From: Hylemonella sp. UBA6679
GTDB taxonomy: Bacteria; Pseudomonadota; Gammaproteobacteria; Burkholderiales; Burkholderiaceae_C
NCBI GenBank assembly: GCA_002454975.1
Contig: DKJZ01000074.1
Coordinates: 1 to 64,000, forward strand
Direction: 5' to 3'
DNA: 64,000 nt
Shown: one piece after another, positions 26,054-34,468 of the stretch
Layout of the letters: every line of letters starts with the position of its first letter
Numbering within the stretch: the first letter of the stretch is position 1
Notes under the pieces: generated by a model
Told to the model about the DNA's origin: nothing
What the model saw: only the letters and a program-made list of their open reading frames with translations
Database searches by the model: none
Translations under genes and position numbers: made by a program

Positions 26054-27238
26054 ATGACTGAACGCGACGTTTTTGTGGTGGGCACGGCCCGCACGGCCAT
26101 TGGCACTTTTGGCGGGGCACTCAAAGACGTGCCCAACACCCAATTGGCCACCACCGCGGTGCGCGCCGCTTTGGAGCGCAGCGGTGTGTCCCCCGATGCG
26201 GTGGGCCATGTGGTCATGGGCAATGTGATTCCCACCGACACCAAAGACGCCTACCTCAGCCGTGTGGCGGCGGTGGATGCAGGCTGCCCGGTGGAGACGC
26301 CCGCTTTCAACGTCAACCGGCTGTGCGGCTCAGGCTTGCAGGCCATCATTTCTGCAGCCCAGGCCATCAAGCTGGGTGACTGCGACATCGCCATCGGTGG
26401 CGGCTCCGAAGCCATGAGCCGCGGCCCTTACTTCGACACCGCCGCGCGCTACGGCCAGCGCATGGGCGATGTGCAGCTGGTGGACTACATGCTGGGCATC
26501 TTGCACGACCCCTGGGGCAAGATGCACATGGGCATCACAGCCGAGAACGTGGCCGAGCGCTACAAGATTTCGCGCGACATGCAAGACCATGCCGCCGCCG
26601 AGAGCCACCGCCGCGCGGCGCAAGCCATTGCGCAGGGGCGCTTCAAAGATCAAATCGTGCCCGTGGTGATCAAAACGCGCAAAGGCGATGTGGTGTTTGA
26701 CACTGACGAGCATGTGCGCGCCGAAACCACCATCGAGACCCTGGCCAAGATGAAGCCAGCCTTCAAAAAAGACGGCTTGGTCACTGCTGGCAATGCCTCG
26801 GGCATCAACGATGGTGCCAGCGCGGTGGTGCTGGCCGAGGGCGCCCGTGTGGCGGCCTTGGGCTTGAAGCCTTTGGCCCGTTTGGTGGGCTATGCCCATG
26901 CGGGTGTGGAGCCGGCTTACATGGGCATTGGCCCGGTGCCCGCCACGCGCAAGGTGCTCGAGCGCACCGGTTTGAAAATTGCTGACCTGGATGTGATCGA
27001 GGCCAACGAAGCTTTTGCCGCGCAGGCCTGCGCCGTCAACCAAGAGCTGGGCTTGGACCCCACCAAGGTCAACCCCAATGGTTCAGGCATTTCTCTGGGT
27101 CACCCTGTGGGGGCCACGGGTGCGATCATCACCACCAAAGCCATTGCCGAGTTGCACCGCACCGGTGGGCGCTATGCGCTGGTGACCATGTGCATTGGCG
27201 GCGGCCAAGGCATTGCCGCGATTTTCGAGCGCGTGTGA
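26054..27238 (+). CDS. Thiolase (acetyl-CoA acetyltransferase)
   Basis: A 394-residue thiolase that cleaves or condenses acyl-CoAs. The nucleophilic Cys is in NVNRLCGSGLQAI (near residue 88), and the two C-terminal catalytic regions are NPNGSGISLGHPVGATGA (His) and ALVTMCIGGGQGIA (Cys). The family cannot tell a degradative beta-ketothiolase from a biosynthetic PhbA-type one; the setting after the ligase and hydratase favours beta-oxidation. AGGAG precedes the ATG at 26054. It closes the operon and is convergent with the flavin oxidoreductase, with 2 bp between the stops. Confidence 0.92.
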   Translation: MTERDVFVVGTARTAIGTFGGALKDVPNTQLATTAVRAALERSGVSPDAVGHVVMGNVIPTDTKDAYLSRVAAVDAGCPVETPAFNVNRLCGSGLQAIISAAQAIKLGDCDIAIGGGSEAMSRGPYFDTAARYGQRMGDVQLVDYMLGILHDPWGKMHMGITAENVAERYKISRDMQDHAAAESHRRAAQAIAQGRFKDQIVPVVIKTRKGDVVFDTDEHVRAETTIETLAKMKPAFKKDGLVTAGNASGINDGASAVVLAEGARVAALGLKPLARLVGYAHAGVEPAYMGIGPVPATRKVLERTGLKIADLDVIEANEAFAAQACAVNQELGLDPTKVNPNGSGISLGHPVGATGAIITTKAIAELHRTGGRYALVTMCIGGGQGIAAIFERV

Positions 27239-27240
27239 GC

Positions 27241-28272
27241 TCAGGCCGGCACGCTGTCCTCTTGCTTGAGGTGGGCGTGCAGGTCTGTGAGGGCTTGGGC
27301 AGCCAGGCTCAGTGATTGCAGGCGCAAGGCCGGGTCGTACACGTCGCTGACCAGTACGAACTCATCGGCCTGGGTCAGCGCATGCAGGTGCTTGAAGCCT
27401 TGCAACACCGTCTTGGGGCTGCCCACCACGGCCGCGGCTAAAAAGCCCTGAACAGCCTCGCGCTCTTGCGGGTGCAGACTTGGCATGAAGTGCGGCACCG
27501 GTGGGGCCAGTTGGCCGCGCCGACCTGTGATGATGCCCAGCACACGCTGGTAGGTGCTGCTGGCCAGCAACTCGGCTTGCTCGTCGGTGGGTGCGGCCAC
27601 CATGGGCACACCCACGGCCACATACGGCGCTGCAAGCGTGGCCGATGGCACAAATTCTTGCCGGTAAATGGCCAGCGCCGCTTGCAAATAGCGTGGTGCA
27701 AAGTGCGAGGCAAACGCAAAAGGCAAGCCTCGCTGCGCGGCCAGGCGTGCAGAAAACAAACTCGAGCCCAGCAACCAAATCGGCACCTTGGTGCCAGCGC
27801 CAGGCATGGCGGTGATGCGCTGACCAGGCTGCGGGTCGTCGAGCAGTTGCTGGAGCTCGGCCACGTCGCGCGGGAAATCAGCCTCGGTTTCAGGCCGGTC
27901 ACGGCGCAAAGCACGCATGGTGTGCGGGTCTGTCCCGGGGGCGCGGCCCAGCCCGAGGTCGATGCGATGGGGGTAGAGCTCAGCCAGGGTGCCAAAGGCT
28001 TCAGCCACCACCAAAGGCGCATGGTTGGGCAGCATGATGCCGCCCGAACCCACCCGAATGCGCTGGGTGGCGCCCGCAATGTGGCCAATCAGGACCGCGG
28101 TGGCTGAACTCGCCACGCTGGTCATGTTGTGGTGCTCGGCCAGCCAGTAGCGCACAAAGCCCAGTTGTTCGGCGTGTTGCGCGGTACGCACCGAGATGGC
28201 CAAGGCATCGGCCACGGTGCCACCTTGGCGCACCGACACCAGATCGAGCATGGACAAACGTGGGTAGGTCAT
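27241..28272 (-). CDS. LLM-class flavin-dependent oxidoreductase
   Basis: A 343-residue luciferase-like monooxygenase or reductase using FMNH2 or F420-type chemistry (FMN expected here). The N-terminus [19 protein letters not shown], the YWLAEHHNM motif and [20 protein letters not shown] with LGRAPGTDP are typical of the MsnO8/YhbW-like subgroup. The open frame continues upstream to 29001, but that part is an antisense-like shadow of the MFS gene; ATG 28272 overlaps the MFS stop by 4 bp and is the natural start. The substrate is unknown. If the upstream MFS gene is really frameshifted, translation coupling to this gene could be affected. Confidence 0.88.
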   Translation of the reverse strand: MTYPRLSMLDLVSVRQGGTVADALAISVRTAQHAEQLGFVRYWLAEHHNMTSVASSATAVLIGHIAGATQRIRVGSGGIMLPNHAPLVVAEAFGTLAELYPHRIDLGLGRAPGTDPHTMRALRRDRPETEADFPRDVAELQQLLDDPQPGQRITAMPGAGTKVPIWLLGSSLFSARLAAQRGLPFAFASHFAPRYLQAALAIYRQEFVPSATLAAPYVAVGVPMVAAPTDEQAELLASSTYQRVLGIITGRRGQLAPPVPHFMPSLHPQEREAVQGFLAAAVVGSPKTVLQGFKHLHALTQADEFVLVSDVYDPALRLQSLSLAAQALTDLHAHLKQEDSVPA

Positions 28273-29479
28273 ATTTTTACCTGGGGTAAGCGTTGGTATG
28301 CCAATGTACCAGCGATGAGCAAAGCCGCCACGGTCAAAAGCACGGCGGTGTAGGGGTCTGAGCCCAGCCCCGTGGCCCAGCCCGCTACCAGACCGGTGAA
28401 CCACTGCATGAGGGCAATGCCCATGAACATGGCCATGGTGAACACCGCCATGGCCCGGCCCGTTTGAGCGGGCGTGTAAGACTGCCGCACATCGGCGTAT
28501 TGCAGCACCATGTAGCCGCACAAAAAGCCCATGGCCACAGCCAACAGCACGGCAATCAAGGCCACCTGCGACACAGCCAGCACCACAAACATGCCCGCCA
28601 TCAGCAGGGTCATGCGCGAAATCCAGCGTCTGCGCCTGGGTTCTTTCGGGTCGAGCCGGCCAAAAAATGCTGGGCCAAACAAGGCCACCACCGACATCAC
28701 CAGCGCCACATGGCCGACTTGCAGCAGCCCCATGCCAAAACGCTCGACCATCAAAGGCCCAAGCCACAAGCCGCGCAGGGTGATGAAGGCTGCATAGGTC
28801 ACGCTGCCCAGCACCACGACCCCAGGGTTTGGGGCAAGCGGCACAAAGCCACAAACTCACGCCAGGCCAAGGGCAGGGCAGACCAACCTGTGTGTTGGTT
28901 GACGGGCGCTGGCTCGCGCACCAAAAACCACATGACCAGCCAAGCGAGTGCCGAGCCCACAGCCAGGGCCACAAAGCCCATGCGCCAAGAGCTCTGATCA
29001 ATCAACCAAGCCAGAGGCGTGCCGGTGAGCAACATACCCAAACCGCCGATGCCCAGTGCAATGCCCGACACCGCTGCAAAGCGGTCTGGCGCAAAGCGTT
29101 GGGCAATCAGCACGGTGCACACCAAAAAAGCTGGCGCGCAGCCCACGCCTATCAAGAGTTGGCCCACCACGAGGCTGGCGAAATCTGGGGCCACGGCTGT
29201 GAGCAAGGCGCCTGCCACCGTCCAGGGAAAGGCCCACAAAATGGTGCGGCGCACGCCATACATGTCAATGCCGATGCCCATGACCATCTGCAGCGCACCA
29301 AAAGCAAAGTGAAACACCCCGGCAAACAGCCCCAGTTGCTGGGCTGTGAGTTGCATGTCTTGTTGCAGGGCTGGCGCCACCAAGGCTGCCACTGTGCGAA
29401 ACGCGTTGCTCAGCATGAAGCCGCAGCACAAAGCCAACAGCATCACCCAGGGTGTGGTGCTTGGTCGGGTCATGTGCAT
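28269..29479 (-). pseudogene. MFS transporter interrupted by a frameshift
   Basis: Two overlapping frames together make one ~400-residue major facilitator protein. The N-terminal half (29479 to ~28820) contains about six hydrophobic segments and the MFS loop GIDMYGVRRTILWAFPW. The C-terminal half (~28823 to 28269) supplies the remaining segments. They join if one base is added in the CCCC run at 28820-28823 (GGGG on the coding strand): the N-half then reads PQTLG and continues as [12 protein letters not shown]. As given, the N-half ends at a TGA after GSWCWAA. This is either a recent inactivation or a homopolymer sequencing error. The rest of both halves looks conserved, which favours an error or a very young mutation. 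Confidence 0.8.
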
Positions 29480-29503
29480 GGGGCTAAGCTGTCAGTGCAT
29501 GTG

Positions 29504-29581
29504 TTCAAGTCAGGCCTTCAGGATCAGCCCTTAAGACAAGTCCTTAAGACCAGCCATTAAAACAAGCATTCAAGACATGCC
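29504..29581. repeat. Six imperfect 13-bp tandem repeats
   Basis: Units start at 29504, 29517, 29531, 29544, 29557 and 29569 and follow a loose TT(C/A)A(A/G)(G/A)(A/T)C(A/C)(A/G)G(C/T)C pattern, for example TTCAGGATCAGCC and TTAAGACCAGCCA. One unit is 12 bp and one junction has an extra base. The array fills the gap after the dehydrogenase gene and runs 12 bp into its 3' end. Confidence 0.6.
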
Positions 29582-30439
29582 ATTGCGTCGGGCAAGTTCC
29601 ACAAACAAGCCTGAGTGGTCCAAATCGGTCATACCGTGCTCGATGCCGCTGGCGTAAAGCTGTTCAAACAAACCGGTGATGGGCGCAGTGAAACCAATTT
29701 GCTCGGCGGTGCTCAAGGCATTGCGCATGTCTTTGAGTTGCACCGACATTCGCGCACGCGGCGCGAAATCACGCTCAACCATGCGCTGGCCATGCACTTG
29801 CAAAATGCGACTGTCGGCAAAACCACCGGTGATGGCTTCTTTGACCTTGGCCATGTCAGCCCCGCCTTTTTCGCAGAGCAGCAAAGCCTCAGCCACCGCA
29901 CCGATGGTGATGCCCACAATCATTTGGTTGGCCAGCTTAGCGAGTTGCCCAGCGCCACTTGGCCCCACATGCGTGCTGCGGCCCATGGCAGCAAACACCG
30001 GCTGCATGCGTGTGAACACATCGGCATCGCCACCGGCCATGATGGCCAGGGTGCCTTGCTCAGCGCCGATGGTGCCACCCGAGACGGGCGCGTCGAGGTG
30101 GTGCAAACCCATGGCTTGTAGGCGAGCCGCATGGTCACGCGCTTGCGCGGGTTTGATGGAGGACATGTCGATGTGCACCGCGCCCTGGGGCATGGCTTGC
30201 GCGGTGCCTTGGTCGAACATGACTTGTTCAACAATGTCGCCGTTTTCCAGCATGGTGATGAGCACATCGGCTTGCGCCGCAGCCTGTGCGGCGGTGTCAT
30301 GCACGGTGGCGCCGAAAGCGACAGCGCGCTCGGCTTTGTCGCGGCTGCGGTTCCACACATGCACGGTGTGGCCAGCTTCGCACAAGCGACGGCTCATGGG
30401 CAAACCCATGAAGCCAATTCCTAAAAAAGCAATGTTCAT
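29570..30439 (-). CDS. NAD(P)-dependent beta-hydroxyacid dehydrogenase (3-hydroxyisobutyrate/tartronate semialdehyde reductase type)
   Basis: A 289-residue oxidoreductase with an N-terminal Rossmann fold, MNIAFLGIGFMGLPMSRRL (GxGxMGxPM), and the family motif DAPVSGGTIGAEQGTLAIM (substrate binding). The catalytic Lys lies in GPSGAGQLAKLANQM. The start at ATG 30439 gives the usual N-terminus; an upstream extension has no family support. It lies 4 bp after the stop of the SAF-domain dehydrogenase and is probably co-expressed with it under the GntR regulator. The exact substrate is unknown. Confidence 0.88.
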   Translation of the reverse strand: MNIAFLGIGFMGLPMSRRLCEAGHTVHVWNRSRDKAERAVAFGATVHDTAAQAAAQADVLITMLENGDIVEQVMFDQGTAQAMPQGAVHIDMSSIKPAQARDHAARLQAMGLHHLDAPVSGGTIGAEQGTLAIMAGGDADVFTRMQPVFAAMGRSTHVGPSGAGQLAKLANQMIVGITIGAVAEALLLCEKGGADMAKVKEAITGGFADSRILQVHGQRMVERDFAPRARMSVQLKDMRNALSTAEQIGFTAPITGLFEQLYASGIEHGMTDLDHSGLFVELARRNGMS

Positions 30440-30443
30440 TGTC

Positions 30444-31784
30444 TTACTTTGCAAACATGTCTTCCATGGCCTTGCGGACCTGGTAGGCGTGGGTGGTGGT
30501 GTCCATGGCCACATCGGCCCAGCTCAAAGACTGGCCTTTTTTGACCGGACGCACCACTTTGACGTTGTGCGCCAAGCCCAGTGGCAAGCCGCCCATTTTG
30601 GCCGATGTGCTGGCAGGCAGCAACTTGCCCCACACGGTGTAGCCACCTTCGCCGTCGAGCATGTCGCCAGGTTGTAAATCGCGCTTGGCGGTGGCCACCA
30701 CATCGGCGTTCCAGCCGGTGGCCACACCCGTGGGTTCATGGCGCAGCGCGACCGAGGCCACCGACACACCCACCTCCAGGCCAATCAGGTGCCAGCGCTT
30801 GTAGAGCGTGAAGTAGCGCCCGCTGGGGTCGGTGTGGGCGTTGTACTCTTCAAAGCAGTTCTTGATGTAGTCGGTCTCGGCTTCCACCGTGACCCACACG
30901 CCCATGCGGATGTCGTAGGGAATTTTTCGGCCATCGGCTTCAAGCGAGGAGATCACTTCGACCATGCCTTTGCGCTCGAGCACACCACCCTCGCTGATGG
31001 GGCGGGTCACGTAGGGAATGTCTTCCACACTGGCTGGCGGGTAGAGCAAGCCATTGGAGGGCACGCTCAAGCCGGTGGCGTTGGACACCGCGGTGCTTTC
31101 GATCGAAGGTTTGGAGCCGTCCAAAAAGCTGTTGAACATTTTTGGGTTCAAACCACCGCGCGCGGCTTGCTCAGGCGTCAAGCCGTAGTTGCCCCACACG
31201 GTTTCAGGCGTGGACTCGCTGAAGTGCGGCAGCCACTTGTGGCCGCGCCCGGCCGCCACCACCGGGAAACCGCAGGTACGTGCCCAGTCCACCAGGTCGC
31301 AAATGAGCGCGGGCTGGTCGCCAAAAGCCATGGAGTACACCAGGCCCGCTTGCGCGGCTTTACGGGCCAAGAGGGGGCCACAAAACGCATCAGCTTCCAC
31401 CGTCACGTTGACCACATGTTTGCCATTTTCAAAGGCTTTGAGGATGTGGTCCACCGCGGCAATCGGGTTGCCGGTGCATTCCACAATGATGTCGATGGCC
31501 GGGTGGCTGACCAAGGCTTCCCAGTTGTCGCTGATGTGAGTTGCTCCGGTTTTGATAGCGTCATCCATCGACGCTGCCTGGGTTGGGGCCGGATTCCACC
31601 CCACACGCGCGAGGTTGGCGCGGGCGTTGTCAGGCGACAGGTCGGCAATGCCCACCAGGTGCACGCCGGGGGTGCGTGGGATTTGCGCCAGGTACATGGA
31701 GCCGAATTTGCCCGCACCAATCAGGCCGATGCGCACGGGTTTGTTGTCACTGGCGCGTTGTTGAAGTTTGGAATAAAGGTTCAT
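30444..31784 (-). CDS. Homoserine-dehydrogenase-like NAD(P) oxidoreductase with C-terminal SAF domain
   Basis: A 446-residue protein. Residues ~15-150 are a Rossmann domain (VRIGLIGAGKFGSMYLAQI; VECTGNPIAAVDHIL). The middle resembles the catalytic part of Gfo/Idh/MocA-like or homoserine dehydrogenase-like enzymes (GDQPALICDLVDWARTCGF). The last ~100 residues (AKRDLQPGDMLDGEGGYTVWGKLLP) are a SAF domain like those in sialic acid synthases and FlgA. Members of this group act in sugar-acid catabolism, but I cannot name the substrate. The start is ATG 31784. It lies between the GntR gene (160 bp upstream) and a beta-hydroxyacid dehydrogenase, which suggests a small hydroxyacid or sugar-acid route. 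Confidence 0.82.
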   Translation of the reverse strand: MNLYSKLQQRASDNKPVRIGLIGAGKFGSMYLAQIPRTPGVHLVGIADLSPDNARANLARVGWNPAPTQAASMDDAIKTGATHISDNWEALVSHPAIDIIVECTGNPIAAVDHILKAFENGKHVVNVTVEADAFCGPLLARKAAQAGLVYSMAFGDQPALICDLVDWARTCGFPVVAAGRGHKWLPHFSESTPETVWGNYGLTPEQAARGGLNPKMFNSFLDGSKPSIESTAVSNATGLSVPSNGLLYPPASVEDIPYVTRPISEGGVLERKGMVEVISSLEADGRKIPYDIRMGVWVTVEAETDYIKNCFEEYNAHTDPSGRYFTLYKRWHLIGLEVGVSVASVALRHEPTGVATGWNADVVATAKRDLQPGDMLDGEGGYTVWGKLLPASTSAKMGGLPLGLAHNVKVVRPVKKGQSLSWADVAMDTTTHAYQVRKAMEDMFAK

Positions 31785-31944
31785 GGCGTGATGGATAAAA
31801 AAGTGGCGCGGCATGCGCAGCGTCCACATGGGCAAAAAAGCGAAGGGGCTTTGTGAAGCGACTTATGGACGGCGTCGATGGGGTCGCGGTGTGAGTTGTC
31901 GAGCGGGTGGAAGAAGGGGTGTTGTGACGTTGGCGCCAACGTGC

Positions 31945-32625
31945 TCAGGCCAAGATCGGTGTTTGTTCTTGAACTGCGAGCTCGCGCGTCATGAACAAGG
32001 CGGCTTCTTGGCTGTGCTGTGTCACCAAGGTTTGCGCCAGTTCGCTGTTGCCTTGCTCAATGGCTTGGGCAATGGCGGCGTGTTCGTCCCACACGCTTTG
32101 GCGCAAATCGTGAAACTGCAAAACAGCGCCAATCGCACGGCGGATGTGGCACCAGTGCACGCGGGCGCTTTGCTCAATCAGGGGGTTGCCCGAGGCCGCG
32201 TAAAGTGCCTGGTGAAAATGCACATCGGCTTGGATGAGCAGTTGCAGATTTTTGCTTTTTTGTGCTTCGCGCCCGGCTTTGATGAGGGCTGGGTCGAGCT
32301 TGGCACGTCGCTGGGCTGCCAGTTTGGCCGCCAAGGCGTCCAAGGTGCCGCGCAGCTCGTAGACCTGGGCGGTCAAGGCACTGGTCAAGGGGGCCACTTG
32401 CACGCCACGCCCGGGCGCATCGAGCACCAGACCGTCGTGCTTGAGCATGCGCAGGGCTTGGAGCACCGGCTGGCGCGACACGTGCAACTGTTCGGCGAGT
32501 TCTTCTTGCGTGATGCGCTGCCCAGGCTTGAGCTGGCCTTGGCTGATGGCATCGACCAAGCGCTCGTACACCTGCTCCACCAGGTCGGGGGAGGATTGCA
32601 GTTGGATCAGGGGCTTGGGCGTCAT
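31945..32625 (-). CDS. GntR-family (FCD-domain) transcriptional regulator
   Basis: A 226-residue regulator of the FadR/VanR branch. The winged helix (residues ~15-80) contains LKPGQRITQEELAEQLHVSRQPVLQALRML (short part: EELAEQLHVSRQPV). The all-helical FCD domain has metal-binding His in DVHFHQALYAASGNPL and HAAIAQAIEQGN. It is the first gene of a minus-strand set with two dehydrogenases, and a 20-bp palindrome sits 7 bp upstream of its start codon (32632-32651), so it very probably controls itself and the dehydrogenases in response to a small organic acid. Confidence 0.9.
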   Translation of the reverse strand: MTPKPLIQLQSSPDLVEQVYERLVDAISQGQLKPGQRITQEELAEQLHVSRQPVLQALRMLKHDGLVLDAPGRGVQVAPLTSALTAQVYELRGTLDALAAKLAAQRRAKLDPALIKAGREAQKSKNLQLLIQADVHFHQALYAASGNPLIEQSARVHWCHIRRAIGAVLQFHDLRQSVWDEHAAIAQAIEQGNSELAQTLVTQHSQEAALFMTRELAVQEQTPILA

Positions 32626-32631
32626 GCTTGT

Positions 32632-32651
32632 GTACTCTGTATACAGAATAC
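32632..32651. promoter_or_regulatory. GntR operator palindrome
   Basis: GTACTCTGTATACAGAATAC is an inverted repeat of 20 bp with one mismatched pair and a perfect 12-bp centre (TCTGTATACAGA). Sites with a TGTATACA core are typical of FCD-type GntR regulators. The position, just before the GntR start codon, supports autoregulation. Confidence 0.7.
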
Positions 32652-32757
32652 CTCAAATCCGATGGGTCTGCAGCTGAGTGTTAACACTGTACCAGCCAAG
32701 CAGGGTTGAAATTGACCAGCAAAACGTGGCGTCTCTACCATTGGCCCAAACTGAGTG

Positions 32758-32930
32758 GGCAGCAACAATTCTCTTCGCCACACCTGCAGCGATGCAGAGC
32801 CGGAAAGCCACAGATCTCCCGTAGACCGCTGGGTTGCAAAACGTTGATGCTTGCGCAGTTGGGCGCAAGTGCGGCGTGCGATGCAACCCAACTCGGGTTG
32901 CGCCAGACAACGACTTGACGGAGATTTGAC
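32758..32930 (+). ncRNA. Structured leader RNA with alternative hairpins (possible riboswitch)
   Basis: The 280 bp between the GntR operator and the 478-residue gene carry no gene but dense potential structure. Elements: CTGCA-GCGA-TGCAG hairpin with a GNRA loop (32784-32797); an imperfect hairpin spanning 32806-32835; CTTGCGC/GCGCAAG (32850-32869); and GCAACCC-AACTC-GGGTTGC (32883-32901). TGGGTTGCA at 32830-32838 is perfectly complementary to TGCAACCCA at 32882-32890, which would prevent the last hairpin from forming. The GNRA-capped hairpin followed by AAAGCCAC...CCGCTGGGTTGC recalls the class-I c-di-GMP aptamer, but its usual 5' GGCAAACC part is not seen, so the family assignment is open. 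The leader boundaries are approximate. Confidence 0.45.
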
Positions 32931-34367
32931 ATGACAGTTGCTTCCACTTCCACCCACGCACCCACCCTGCACATCGCGCCTAGCTTGAAAATTTTGGCGC
33001 CGCTGGCATCCCATGCGGTGAGCGCGCCTGCTTTGAACACCGCCAAGCTGGGGGCTGTGGTGAACTCGGCTGCCAGCGTCTCGACCAAGGTGCTCGAAGC
33101 CAAGGTCGGCGCTTTGGCCGCCGCTGCCAAAACGGTGGTGGCTGTCAAAGTCGCCGAAGTCAAGGAGCTCAGCGTGCCTGTGGCGCAAACACAATCGGCA
33201 ACGCTCAGCGAGAGTGCCACGCTTGCACAAAAAGCCGCGGCGGCACTCAAGCCCATCACCACGCCCGATGAGCTGCACATCAACACCAACGTGCATGTGC
33301 CCGTGCAAAAAGTGGTGGCAGCTGCCGCTGATGTCGCGGGCAAGGTCGCGGTGGATCTGAGCTGGGTGAGCGTGCAAACCACCGACAGCTCGGTCAAAGA
33401 AACCTCCAAGCTCACGCTGGGCGACAAGCTGCTGGCGGGCTTTGAAGACAAAGGCCTCACCGTTCCCGGTATCGACAAAATTTCTTCACCTGTTGCCGGT
33501 ATTGACGGCAAGGTGCTGGTCAACGCCGTGGCTGGCGGTTTGCACGACATCAACGTGCCAGTGAAATACGACAACAAGCTTGACTACAGCACGCCTGCGC
33601 AAAAACTGGTGGTCAGCACCCCTGAGGTGGCGCTGGTCAAAACCGTCACCGCTTCTTTGGGCGATGTCAAAGTAGGCACCCCACAAGGCGAAAAATCTCT
33701 GGGCGGCAGCACCTTGGGCGGTGACATCAAGCCAGAGGTCGAAGCCGTTTTGGCGGGCAAAACCCTGTTGGCGCAAGAGATCAAGCCCGTGCATGTCAAC
33801 CCTGAGCCCGTGAAAGTGGGCGCTTTAGCCGCCGAGTTGACGGCCAAAGTGGCGGTTACTGCAGAGGCTGTGGCCCAGGCCACCTTGCCCACGCTCAAAA
33901 CACCCGCGTTGACGGCGCATGTGCCTGGCGCTGAGCATGTGGTTGTGGACAAAACGATTGCCACCCACGACATCACCCTCAAGGCCCCAACTGACAAGCT
34001 GGTGGCCCATGTCGACCTGCAAGCCATCAACGCGGTCTCTGGCTTGGCTTATGTGGAGGGCCTGCCCTCTGGCGACAAGGGTGCTGCCCTGAGCTCGGAT
34101 GTGCTCGCGGTCAGCAAGCTGGTGGCGGCTGTGGGTGTGACGCACATCAACCCGGGTGTTCACATCAGCGGCGCTGAGCTTGACCTGCATGCCGCCTTGC
34201 CCGGCTCTTATGAGTTGGCGCCCGCCATGACCTTGAGCCCCTACGCTGGCCATACCCAGGACCCAGCAGGTGCGAACGCCTCGGCCTGGGCTGACGAGGA
34301 CATCGACCACGCGGGCTTCATCACCTTGGTGGGTACGGGCACAAGCTCGCCGGTGCACTACGGCTGA
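32931..34367 (+). CDS. Low-complexity Ala/Val/Lys-rich protein of unknown function, without Arg or Cys
   Basis: I do not recognise this 478-residue protein. It is built almost wholly of Ala, Val, Lys, Leu, Thr, Ser, Gly, Asp and Pro. I find no Arg and no Cys in it, only two Trp, and very few aromatic residues, which is striking in a GC-rich genome. Residues ~40-110 and ~295-320 look helical and share KVGALAA (58-64 and 295-301). Much of the rest alternates hydrophobic and polar residues with PVxV and KLVxxV motifs, suggesting beta structure. No signal peptide or membrane segment is visible. The C-terminus is acidic then Gly/Thr/Ser-rich (ADEDIDHAGF...). A surface or matrix protein exported by a signal-less route is possible, but that is speculation. 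GGAG (32920-32923) lies 7 bp before the ATG. Confidence 0.7.
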   Translation: MTVASTSTHAPTLHIAPSLKILAPLASHAVSAPALNTAKLGAVVNSAASVSTKVLEAKVGALAAAAKTVVAVKVAEVKELSVPVAQTQSATLSESATLAQKAAAALKPITTPDELHINTNVHVPVQKVVAAAADVAGKVAVDLSWVSVQTTDSSVKETSKLTLGDKLLAGFEDKGLTVPGIDKISSPVAGIDGKVLVNAVAGGLHDINVPVKYDNKLDYSTPAQKLVVSTPEVALVKTVTASLGDVKVGTPQGEKSLGGSTLGGDIKPEVEAVLAGKTLLAQEIKPVHVNPEPVKVGALAAELTAKVAVTAEAVAQATLPTLKTPALTAHVPGAEHVVVDKTIATHDITLKAPTDKLVAHVDLQAINAVSGLAYVEGLPSGDKGAALSSDVLAVSKLVAAVGVTHINPGVHISGAELDLHAALPGSYELAPAMTLSPYAGHTQDPAGANASAWADEDIDHAGFITLVGTGTSSPVHYG

Positions 34368-34468
34368 TCTCAGCCTGGCCCTTGAGGGGCGTATGTGCCG
34401 CGCCTCTTGGGGCGTGTGTGCCTGTGGTCTGTGTCAAGATATTGGCTTTACCACTCACACAAGCAGCC

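Noticed and set aside
28273..29001. N-terminal extension of the flavin oxidoreductase
   Set aside because: These codons have Gly/His/Cys/Trp-rich shadow composition and overlap the MFS gene; the enzyme's family N-terminus starts at 28272.
32758..32850. Definite class-I c-di-GMP riboswitch
   Set aside because: The 3' half and GNRA loop resemble it, but the conserved 5' GGCAAACC portion is missing, so I only call a structured leader.
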